A stretch of 64,000 nt of DNA from Pollenia angustigena (Eukaryota; Arthropoda; Insecta; Diptera; Polleniidae). This document shows positions 55,233 to 64,000 of the stretch, piece by piece. Position 1 is the stretch's first letter, and the number at the start of each line of letters is the position of its first letter. The notes beneath the pieces were generated by a model that worked only from the letters and a program-made list of their open reading frames with translations, was not told the DNA's origin and searched no databases. The position numbers and the translations under genes are program-made. Location: contig OV884060.1 in assembly GCA_930367215.1 (NCBI GenBank), forward strand, positions 213,035,253 to 213,099,252, written 5' to 3'.

Positions 55233-57190
55233 TTAACTCCCACTGGAGCATAGGGCGCCAACAATAGTCGCTCTCCACCGTACTCGGTTTTGGGCTACAT
55301 TTCTAGCTTCGTTCCATGTTAAACCCACATTTCTCATTTCGGCTTCGGTGGAACGTCTCCAAGTAATTTTAGGCCTTCCTACTCTTCGTCCTGCTTGATG
55401 AAACGGGTTCCAACGTAACGCATGCTTGGCGATATTCTCATCTGGACGTCGAAGTGTGTGACCAATCCATTGCCATTTTCGTTTTCGAATCTCAGTAGCC
55501 ACATCTATCTGATTTGATTTACGAAGTAGCTCAATATTCGATATAACATTTGGCCAAAAGATTCGAAGTATTCGTCTGAGGCAGCGATTGACGAAAGTTT
55601 GCAAACGACTTGTAATTAAACTGGTCACCTTCCATGTTGTACATCTGTACAAAAGAACTGATTTTACATTGGATTAAAAAATTCGCAGTTTTGTTCAAAG
55701 ACTAATGTTGTTGTTTTGCCATATTGGTGCTAGAATTCCAAATGCTGCTCTAGCTCTACTGATTGTTGCCTCCACGTCAATCTCAGTATCTCCATCAGCG
55801 GTAATCATGCTACCCAAATAACCAAATTCGTTGACAATGGCATAGTTGTTATCACCTACATTAATAGATGCCGGAGAGTTATCTTGTATGGAGAGACCTT
55901 TTGTTTTTGTTGTGTTTATTTTTAGACCTGTACCATCCAACTTTGACTGGAGGTCGACCATCGACATCTCCAGGTCACGAACTCTATGCGAAAGAAGGCA
56001 TATGTCATCTGCATATGCAAGGTAGTTTAAAAAGGAGTTATCTATACGCCATTGAACACCCCTACGCTGAAATGAGGTTGATGTCAATACGTCCTCAATG
56101 ACAAGCAAGAATAGAAGTGGCGATAGTATGCATCCTTGCCGCACTCCACTTAGTACCTGAAAAGGTTCAGACAACTTCCCCTTATGTAACACATAGCAGT
56201 TAGCATCATTATAGCTCTCCTTTATTAATGCTATTAGTTTTGACGGGATACCTCTCTTACGAAGAGCGTTCCAAATGCAATTACGATTGATGCTGTCGAA
56301 CGCTTTTTAAAAAACCAATGAAAAGTAGATTAAGGGTTGAATTATGTTCGACACACTGTTCAATGATAATTCGAATGGTGTTTATGGTGCGCACGAGAAA
56401 CCACTACGGAAGCCGGCTTGGGCCGAGGTAATTGTGTATTCAAGGTGTTCCTTTATGCGATTGAGTATTATTTTTGCTATAATCTTTGAAATTGCTAGTA
56501 AAACACATATGCCCCGCCAATTGTTGCAATCTTTCAAATTTCCTTTTTTCGCAATCTTCACCATTATGCCGTCCTTCCATTCGCTCGGAAAAGACTCCTG
56601 CTCCCACATCTGGGTGATCAATGGAAAAAGAATTTCAGCACTAAGAGTAGAATCGTCCTTATATATTTCAGACGGAATACCATCGATTCCGGCAGCTTTC
56701 CCATTGGGTAGCTGTTTGATAGCAGCGCTTATTTCTGAGATGCTTGGTGTTGATGTTCGGATTCTAGCATTTGCCTGGTGGTTTTGTAGATGATCTTGAT
56801 GTTGTGTGGGATCAATCACGGTATTAAGCAGATCAGAGAAGTGTTGCCTCCATCGAGCCAACTGTTCTTCATCGGTGTTAAGAAGATTTCCATTTTTGTC
56901 TTTGACAGAATGTTGTATGGTCATGTTTCGGTCGACTAGTTGTTTGGCGACCTTATAGACAGTACGGGTGTCCCCTACCTATGCAGCATTTTCAGCTTCA
57001 CTAGCCAATAGATCGATATGTCGTCGTTTGTCTCTTCGGACAGCACGCTGCACAATTTTGTGCATGGATTTATATTTTGCCTCCAAGAGCGTCTTAGTTT
57101 CGGGCGTAAGATGTTCAGTTGCCGACAATTTTGATTTAATATCAATACGCTCCTGTATAGTATCCCATGTGTTATCTGTCATCCACGGTT
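55233..57190 (-). pseudogene. LINE ORF2 fragment: reverse transcriptase and C-terminal domain
   Basis: Order on the minus strand: RRDKRRHIDLLASEAENAA (linker); SISEISAAIKQLPNGKAAG then IDGIPSEIYK; FPSEWKDGIMVKIAKKGN and NWRGICVLLAISKI; a frameshifted KAFDSI (first catalytic Asp, near 56300); VLSGVRQGCILSPLLFLLV (motif B); LAYADDICLL (catalytic YADD intact); LKINTTKTKG; FGYLGSMITADGDTEID; then the C-terminal part TFVNRCLRRILRIFWP, RKWQWIGHTLRRP, GRPKITWRR and VRWRATIVGALCSSGS. Breaks: a stop near 56960, a frameshift near 56380-56290 and one near 55690-55655. Antisense open frames (55868-56101, 56344-56793, 56968-57369) are shadows. Confidence 0.9.
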
Positions 57191-57215
57191 GTCTGCTTTT
57201 TGGTTCCGGTCCTAT

Positions 57216-58085
57216 TTTAAATAAAACAAAAAGTTTTCAAAGAATTATCTTAATATATTTTTATTTGATAGAAGGATCTATGACAATTATGTGTGAAGAA
57301 AAATATCGGCCAAATGCTCGCCACGGCTTCGGCGACATACCTCTATCCGATAGTCCATATTTTCAATGACTCTGAGACACATTTGAACCTCAATGTCGTT
57401 AATGTGCCGAATTATATCATCCTTTAGCTCTTGAATTGTTCTTGACTTATTGACGAACACTTTCTTTTAAATATCCCTAAAGAAAGAAGTCCAACGGTGT
57501 CTAATTACATGATGGTTGCGGCCAATTAACATCGCCACGACGTGATATAACACAGCACCATCCAGTTGGAACCATAGTGAAGAAAACTGCAGTTGAAACC
57601 AAAAACTGTCAAACAAAAAACGAAAATGTGTGTTCAACTTTTCACTTTTTGAGTTGGTTTGAAGGTGACTGTTTGCATTTAATGAATCTGATATAAAAGA
57701 AACAGTTTTTTTCGGCCAATGACAAATGAAGTACTGGAAAAACAGACAGACAGTATTTCTACTTTGACTGCAATTTTTGAAGCAATGGTTGGAACCACAT
57801 ATCGCCTAGGTTCATATCCTCAATTTGTGGCAACAAGAAGTCCGTTATCATTACCATCGTTTTCGAAGAAGTACGGCCTGACTATAAAACGCTCCAAACC
57901 GTCACTCTTTGTGAAAGCATCGCCGTTCCAACAATCACTCGTGGATTCTCATTTGCCCACTATGCTGACCAAAAAAAATTACGAAGTGCACGAAATACAT
58001 TTTGATTAGAACGCCCATGTTTGACAAAGACTTCAACAATCTTAGCGCGCTACTGAATTGTGTACCTCGTCATGGTTGAATTTGT
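57216..58085 (-). pseudogene. Mariner-like transposase remnant
   Basis: Minus-strand pieces in order: MTRYTIQ and RAKIVEVFVKHGRSNQNVFR (N-terminal HTH, about 58075-58000); then, after a deletion, SQRVTVWSVL, MITDFLLPQIEDMNLGDMWF (57890-57790); then QDGAVLYHV-like sequence near 57565, TIQELKDDIIRHINDIEVQM and CRRSRGEHLADIFFHT with a terminal stop near 57275. These match the N-terminus, central DDE segment and C-terminus of mariner-type transposases. The region 57600-57720 looks like unrelated inserted sequence. Many stops; TIRs not identified. Confidence 0.8.
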
Positions 58086-58100
58086 CAAACACTTAAATTA

Positions 58101-58786
58101 AAAAATGTCAAATTAAGTGTGGCAAAAAAATTGACGCCAAGGTGTGACTCAAAATTAACATAAAAAAGGAACAGGTTGTTTTATTGAAGAATTTACATTC
58201 CTCTACACACTTTTTTGGCGGAAAGTGAACAAATTTTGAGGGCAAATATTTTTCGACATGAAAATGATTTTTTCAAATTATGTTGATAAAAATCAAATAG
58301 CGGTGAACGTTCACTGTTGCATGCTTCCTCAATAAATAGAGTCTTTATTGAGCGCCAAAATCTATACACTTCTATCAATATTCTCTGGTAATAATTAAAA
58401 CTGAACGAATAATTATTTTTCATACCGTAAGGATAAATATATTTTATCTAATGTAGATGTTCCATTTTGTTTTATCAAAAAATATGCATAAAATATGTAG
58501 AATTTTTTAGAAAATATTTGTAAGTGTGTATGGATGTGTTTATGAACTAGTACTCGTATATGAATACCTTCCTCATACTTTCAGTAGTTTCCTTGTTTTG
58601 GTTTTTATACCAAGAAACCCACCGACAAAAAAAAACGAAAAATAATTTTACTGACTTGAATCGCGTGCTCAGAATTTTTAATGGTATCGATTTTTATTGT
58701 TTTTACTTTATAACGGCAATTGCTAGTTTTTTTTGGGGATGTTCGTATGTGTATATGAATGTATTTTGAGTATGTGTGAATATATT
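58101..58786. other. Non-coding stretch
   Basis: Short open frames (58193-58423, 58560-58769) have no recognisable motif. No repeats noted. Confidence 0.4.
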
Positions 58787-60409
58787 ACCCAACAAACCAT
58801 TATATAAGCTAAATCGTACTTAATTGTAGAAAAGGCTTATCATAACAGATTTCCTACAGATATTTATAAGCATACTTATTATTAGTCTATTAAAGTACAA
58901 AATGTTAACAGTTTTTAAATGGTGTCTAAAAAAAGGTTAACATGACAATTCGTTACACAATAATACTTGCTATACAATTAGTTTAGATAACCAATTAACA
59001 AATATGCTTGCAATTGACTTATGCCAGCTAAAGTTTTGTAAGAATTCTTAAGGAGAATGTCCCAATATTTGACTCGTGCCTGAATTTTGTATTATTGTTT
59101 AAAGTTTTCAGTCAGCTTTCAGTGTTTTGTTCGAAGAGTGAATTCCTAAATAGTGAAATATTACAAAAAACTAAGTATATAAGTAAAAACAATATTGGAA
59201 GTGTGCCACATAAATTTTATCAGAGTGTTCGTAGGGTTAGATCAATTTTATGGTGTTAAGAGTACGGCTCACTTGCGGCTCCTTATAGCGGTAAATTTGT
59301 GATAGCCTGAGATAGTATCCAACAGATTATTCCCCTCCATCAAGCATCACTGCAGCCTTGAACCACCTCGACTCCCTGCAAAACAGAGAGATCGACACCA
59401 GTCCTCCCTCATCTTGATCTTCCAAAGACTGGGGTTTTAGCGGAGAAAGTAAAACTCCATTTCCTTATTTTCTTCATCATGAAAGTTTCTACATAAAGTC
59501 ATTAAAACCCAGACCCCCTCGCATGGCTCCCTTTCACCCAGTGACCCGCCAGTGAAATGCCGATCCGGCCGTCGACGAACATGTCGTCCAAGAGTCAGGC
59601 TGGTACCAATGCCAACGTCACCCTAGAATGTTCCGCAATGCCATTTAGATTCATCTGGCAGTCCACGTTGAGCTGCAGTGATTGCCTTGCTGTCCGAAAA
59701 TATGCATATATCTCTACCTCAGCTAGTTCGCCACCTGAAATACACTGCTGTCATCCTGCAGCCTAAAATGGACCTTTATGCCCAGTTCCTCGATGAAGAA
59801 ACCTCCACCTACCCTGATACTCCTCTTAGAACCATCACCATTTCCATGATGAAATGAGAATAAAGCACTGAAAAAGGTTTCCGGAGTGCAATAGTATAGT
59901 CCGGCCAGGTCTCATGGTGCGTGCAGAGTGATCCCGGTCGCGCGTAAACCAAAGGTCCCCCGCCCCTGCCTTATCGCGGAACTTAGAGCCAACTGTTCGT
60001 CCATTATGTCCACTTGGAACCACTTCAACATAGTGGACAGTGAACTCGTCAAAAATATGCAATAGTCCGGAAATAAATATGTGGGTTAAACCAAAACAAA
60101 TTAATTAACAGATATATTTAATGAAATAAACAAACAAAATCTTATGAAAAAGTGGCTACTGTAGTTAAGTGCACAAATATTTTGTTCTATAACTTTGATT
60201 ATTTTGTTATATTCCTAAGCTTACAAAAATATAACGATTTCAAGCTTATTGTAAGAATGATTAGACAACTATTTTTCTGTAAGCTTATTCTATTATCAAG
60301 CTACGGTCACACTTATTAAATATTTGTCCAAATAAGCATAGCCACAAAATAAAAGTAATAATACTGCTAGACACAGGAAAATCTGTTTTTTTGTTTTGGT
60401 TTGTTGGGT
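58787..60409. mobile_element. TIR element (ACCCAACAAACCA ends) carrying LINE debris
   Basis: ACCCAACAAACCA at 58787-58799 is inverse to TGGTTTGTTGGGT at 60397-60409. AAGCATA/TTATAAGC boxes occur near both ends. The GC-richer middle (about 59270-60062) differs in composition and contains an RNase H remnant, so it is a nested insertion. No target duplication identified. Confidence 0.6.
59500..60062 (-). pseudogene. LINE RNase H domain remnant
   Basis: Minus-strand pieces occur in the domain order. TVGSKFRDKAGAG (near 59975) resembles the opening D-G-S-K...GAG. Then comes a VFQ-x-AE-like segment near 59745. LNGIAEHSRVTLALVPA (near 59630-59590) resembles the L-x-x-L-A-E-H-x-R-V-T-L-x-W-V-P-G-H stretch of RNase H in jockey/R1-group LINEs. 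Frames are broken by stops and shifts. The higher GC content of 59270-60062 stands out from its surroundings, consistent with imported sequence. Confidence 0.55.
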
Positions 60410-60592
60410 AGTGTTGGTTTATAAGTGTTAAAGTTCATGTATGTATGTTTGCGTCCTAAAAGAGGATAGATTGGAAAGTTTTTTTTTTTTAAATATATAT
60501 AAAATAAGAAAAGTTTGCTTAAATGTTTCATATGCCTCCAGCTTAGATTGCTTAATTTTTTTTTATCAGATATGGCTCAATTCCTGTTTCGT

Positions 60593-61004
60593 CCAGTCGG
60601 AGTTGAGGTTTTGAAGATTCGAAGTCGAAGTACACACAAAATCTTGCGACTTCGACTCCAAAATTTTTCGGCATAAAAATTTTTGTAATATTTTCCAAAA
60701 TAAAAAAATTTAAGAGGGTCTGCTTTGAAAATTTTAAAGTCAAAAAATAAGGGCCAGTCTACTTTACATATGTAAATAACTATATTAAAGCTCAATGCGG
60801 CACTTGTTAGAATTAAAATTTTGATTTGAAATTTTTAAAGAATCAATTAATTGCTATTATTAACCATTTAAAAGATACTGCAGAGTTTAAATTAAAAAAA
60901 TGGCTCGTCTCATATACATTTAGCAACAAGTCGGAGTCGGAATTAAAAAATTTCAGTAGTCGAAGTCGGAGTTTAAACTATTTTTTGACGACTCCACAGC
61001 CCTG
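60593..61004. mobile_element. Worn element with AGTCGGAGT repeats and CAGGGCTGTGGAGTCG end
   Basis: The right end, read inward, is CAGGGCTGTGGAGTCGTCAA, a hAT-type CAGGG end. Subterminal AGTCGGAGT, AGTCGAAGT and TTCGACTCC boxes occur on both arms (60594-60660 and 60928-60975). The left terminus is degraded (CCAGTCGGAGTTGAGG). Confidence 0.55.
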
Positions 61005-61248
61005 GTTCTAGTTCAGTTCTTATTCAATTCTAGTCCAGTTCGAGTTCTTCTTTAGTTTTTAAGTTCGAAAAATGTTCCTTGTATAAGAAGAAGTGCTAAA
61101 TATTTACGCCAGTATTTATAAAAAAATTTGAAATTTAAAAAACGTTTACAAAACAAATTTTGTATGAAAATTCTCCTAAATAAACGTTTGTTAAATTTAA
61201 TAATTGTTAAAAAATACAGGGGGTTAAGGTTTTAATAACTTTTCTGTT

Positions 61249-61477
61249 TACCCAGAAAGAAAAATACTCCGACATTTTCTAAATCAGACATTTCTTGCAA
61301 ATAGCTCAAATAGGTCAAAAAACTCAGAATTCCGCACGACATGTCTACCAGAATTCGTGTCAACCACTTCATTCATTTTTTGGTCAGAAATCTGACAGAA
61401 TTCGTATACGATTCTGACTTTTTGTTGACGTTTCTCTCAGATATCTGGAAGACGTCGGACTATTTTGTTGTCTGGGT
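61249..61477. mobile_element. Palindromic element (ACCCAGANAACAAAAATANTCCGAC ends)
   Basis: ACCCAGAAAGAAAAATACTC at the left is inverse to the right end (inward ACCCAGACAACAAAATAGTC); TCCGAC and AGAT/ATCT boxes continue the match. TCAGAATTC/GAATTCGT boxes pair in the middle. 229 bp. Confidence 0.62.
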
Positions 61478-61851
61478 GACTACTGTTCTTGTTTGTATGT
61501 TAGACAATAATCAACCATTCACATACCCAGCTGAAGAAAACAATAAGTTGCGGAAGGCAACTCAATAAAAATCGTCGACAAAATCTTAATACAAATGCCG
61601 GCGATTTCACACAAGTCACTCATGTTATCGTTGACATTTGTGCAATGTTATTTTCTTTTAGAATTTTTTCGTTGACTATATACTAGGCAATATCTCCTAA
61701 ACTAACTGCAAGACAATATCTCCTACTTTAGCGTCAATGACTTCATGCATTAGAATGTCGTCCACAACAAAAATTATTGTATGGTTATTTATTTGCTTTT
61801 TAAGTAAAGTTGCATTTTATTTCGCTTGTTTTATTTCTGTTACATGTTACA

Positions 61852-62152
61852 TATCGCTAGCTAAAATGCAAAAAGGCGTAACTAACAAAAATATTATTTT
61901 ACAGGGGAAGGGAACCATTTTCAAAGAAAACCATTTCATTATATTTTGCTAGTAAAAAAATGTGAAATTTTGCATTTATTAAATAAACACACTTGTAGTT
62001 ACGCCCCTTTTTGTTTAATAAAAGCGTAATTTTTGTACATAGAAGTGTAAAATTTTGACAATCATGTACTTTAATGGCATTCATAATAATCAATCAAAAA
62101 CTGGGTTTTTAATTTTTTGTTAGTTACGCCTTTTTGCATTTTAGCTAACGAT
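61852..62152. mobile_element. Palindromic element (TATCGNTAGCTAAAATGCAA ends)
   Basis: TATCGCTAGCTAAAATGCAA then AAAGGCGTAACTAACAAAAA at the left is inverse to the right end (inward TATCGTTAGCTAAAATGCAA), giving TIRs of about 40 bp with one mismatch. An additional AAAGGGGCGTAAC box lies inside at about 62000. Non-coding. Confidence 0.82.
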
Positions 62153-62322
62153 ATATTCGACTTTTAAAAGCAATCCTTAAATTGACAGTATGTAGTCCAT
62201 GTTCCTGCCAGTGACTATCTTCATCGGTTTTCCTGGCTTGTGATACTTCGTAAATAGTATGCAGGTATGTATTTAAATCAACAATAAAAAAAAAGAATGT
62301 GAGAATTTTAAGCAAACCAAGC

Positions 62323-63300
62323 AAGGGCCACGATGGCTTTATTGCTCAATTTAATGGGAGATAAAGCCACAATGGCCTTATTGCCCAATCATTGAGAGGT
62401 ATGGTCATATTTAAAATTTTGCGAAATGAGAGATATAGCCATATTTTTTTTCGCAAATGAGAGATAAAGCCATATTTTTCCAGAATATTGTTATGCATGG
62501 TGTAAACCACAGAATACACAGAACTGTAAAAAGTGACGTGTGAAAAAGGCCCAAATCAGTTGCGTGGGCAGCTTTCGAAGAAAGAGACAGAAAGCTTTTT
62601 TTGTAAGTGAAGTGGCAAGGTGTAAAAACAGGCCGCAACAATCAACACAAATGGCGTGATCAAAACAAAAATAACAAAACACAAACCACGTTAAACAAAT
62701 GCATTAGTTCAACAAACGTTGTTTTTTGTGCAAAAAAATGTATTTAGTAATATTGTTTTGTGTTATAATGTTATTTACTTACTTAAATATTATTAACTCG
62801 TGTTGTGGTGAACTTAAAAGTTAATTTTTAAAACAGTTTTGTAAATAAATCTTAACTAAATAAATTTGTGTTCATTGTATTGCGGCATAGAAGATGATGA
62901 AAAGAGAAATGCAAAAGGGCAGCTTTCTTTGAAAGAGACAAAAAAAAAACGCAAAATCTTCCGTCTCGTGACAGTTCTGTGTATTCTGTGGTGTAAACAT
63001 TGAAATACATTTTTTTTCTTGTGACGCACGCAGGAAAACTTTATTCAGCGAAGCCACCTGCCGCGTCCTACTGGAGGAAAAACCACTAAGCACGGCCGCT
63101 GGCCGCCACGCAGAAAACTTTAGTATGCGAAGCCAGATTTCAATACTTAACTTAAGTGTCTCCGGAACTGAAATGAGAGATAAAGCCATTTTCTAATATT
63201 GCCAATGTGAGCTAGGACCATGATGGCTTTATCTCCCATTCAAATAAAAAAAAAGGCTTTATCTCCCTATTGAATGAGAGATAAAGCCATCATGGCCTTA
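62323..63300. mobile_element. TIR element with GAGATAAAGCCAT subterminal repeats
   Basis: Left AAGGGCCACGATGGCTTTAT and inward right TAAGGCCATGATGGCTTTAT are inverse. AATGAGAGATAAAGCCAT or its inverse occurs about eight times (62353-62480 and 63170-63295). A hAT-like element is nested inside (62508-62990). The GC-rich block 63020-63125 is unexplained. No transposase recognised. Confidence 0.72.
62508..62990. mobile_element. Nested hAT-like element with exact 8-bp TSD
   Basis: GTGTAAAC is duplicated exactly at 62500-62507 and 62991-62998. TIRs CACAGAATACACAGAACTGT are identical over 20 bp at both ends. Each arm also carries GGGCAGCTTTC and GAAAGAGACA boxes. 483 bp, non-coding. Confidence 0.88.
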
Positions 63301-64000
63301 CCTCACATAGTAAAAAAGCACCCCCCCCCCAATCAAGTCAATAGCTTTTTATAAAAGACAACTTATGTATAAGACAATGTCGCTCTCCCACATAGAATTT
63401 GATATGAAGGCAACTGGCCAACTGGGTTTTCTTTGTTTTTTCAAATAGTATATTTTTTTTTTTTTAATACTACATCGATTTCTTGGAAATTGTTATAATC
63501 TATGGCTTTCTATAAATTATCAACTATTCCAGCAGCAATTTTTATTCAGTCCACTTCGGTTTAAAGGTATTTCACCACAATTAATTACTCAACTAAGAAA
63601 ACAAAAATTTTCTATTATTTTGCAAAGTTTCTTTTATTGGTTTTCGTTGTAACGGATTTTGCGTGTTAGAAGAAAAAGTTTTAAATATCTGTTGTTTAAT
63701 TTATGACACTGTGGTTTTGTGTTAAAAAAAAAGATGGTTGTTTGTAGTCGTAAAAGGAGGGAATTAAGAGTATTGATTGGGAAATTCTTAGTAAGCAAAC
63801 AAAAAAAAAAAACAACTTACTTAAAATAGTTTTTGCAGTTTTGTAAGAAATAAAAAGTTAAGTATCGTTATGTAAAATATTTTTTTTTCATTAATTTATA
63901 ATACCCTGCGGGAAATTTGTGTCAATTGGTCCAACAGACTGGTCCTGGGAGTCGTGAAAATAGAACAGGTACAAAAAGAAAGAACTCATAACCAGTGAAA
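63301..64000. other. AT-rich non-coding stretch to the window edge
   Basis: Holds a C-run (63322-63331) and T-runs. From about 63900, ATACCCTGCGGGAAATTTGT resembles the start of another dispersed repeat that runs off the window. No gene. Confidence 0.4.

Larger units (their letters stand above)
55195..57215 (-). mobile_element. 5'-truncated LINE with YADD reverse transcriptase
   Basis: Minus-strand retroelement lacking the endonuclease domain. It runs from a linker helix (57182 downward) through the whole RT to a C-terminal domain with a stop about 7 bp before an (AT)n tail. A very short 3' UTR plus microsatellite tail is typical of RTE-like LINEs. The GRPKITWRR and CSSGS C-terminus resembles RTE/RTEX-type elements I know from many animals; clade is tentative. 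A mariner-like remnant abuts the 5' side. Confidence 0.88.

Noticed and set aside
56344..56793. 149-codon open frame on the plus strand
   Set aside because: It lies antisense to the LINE reverse transcriptase, which explains the lack of stops.

Overview
This window looks like eukaryotic, strongly AT-rich nuclear DNA from a higher fly, probably a calyptrate muscoid. That is an inference from composition, intron-style T-runs, CA/GT microsatellites and the kinds of transposable elements present. I recognise no complete host protein-coding exon, no rRNA and no true tRNA gene. It reads as intergenic or long-intron sequence that has been a repeated target for transposons. Almost every structure I can support is a mobile element, many nested inside others, and many defined by terminal inverted repeats (TIRs) plus exact target-site duplications (TSDs).

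Layout. 0-6 kb: a BED-finger, hAT-derived transposase-like gene on the minus strand runs off the left edge. It is split by a 4.4-kb TIR element (328-4772) that carries a foldback array of 470-bp units (1056-3438). A hAT-like element (4981-5858, 8-bp TSD) lies just upstream of its start codon. 6-17 kb: an inverted pair of repeats with a tRNA-like module, a CACAG-ended element, several TTA-TSD palindromic elements, and a hAT fragment with a transposase dimerisation motif nested in a common 'CCCTACACCACAG' repeat (called family A here). 17-23.3 kb: a decayed Penelope-like retroelement (minus) interrupted by a hAT element with an exact TSD and by a 5'-truncated LINE, the LINE itself interrupted by family A. 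A hammerhead-ribozyme-like core sits at the Penelope 3' end. 23.3-37 kb: more palindromic elements, a LINE RNase H scrap, a tandem pair of hAT-like elements sharing one TSD, and a C-rich tandem repeat. 37-48 kb: a palindromic 'GTGTCATAATGTCC' array, a piggyBac-like element with TTAA ends and decayed transposase, and further family A copies. 48-54 kb: arrays of an 11-bp minisatellite (TTCTAGTTCAG) in both orientations, one split by a pogo/Tigger-like element with TA TSD. 55-58 kb: a 5'-truncated LINE with a YADD reverse transcriptase and an (AT)n tail, next to a decayed mariner-like transposase. 58-64 kb: TIR elements, one holding an RNase H remnant of another LINE and one holding a nested element with an exact 8-bp TSD.

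No gene here appears functional. All transposase and reverse-transcriptase reading frames carry stops, frameshifts, deletions or insertions. The insertion order can be read directly: Penelope first, then the hAT and LINE, then family A; and the 11-bp satellite before pogo. The most unusual structures are the foldback array inside the gene-splitting element, the ribozyme-like Penelope end, the 11-bp satellite arrays and the set of unrelated palindromic elements that share a TTA target.
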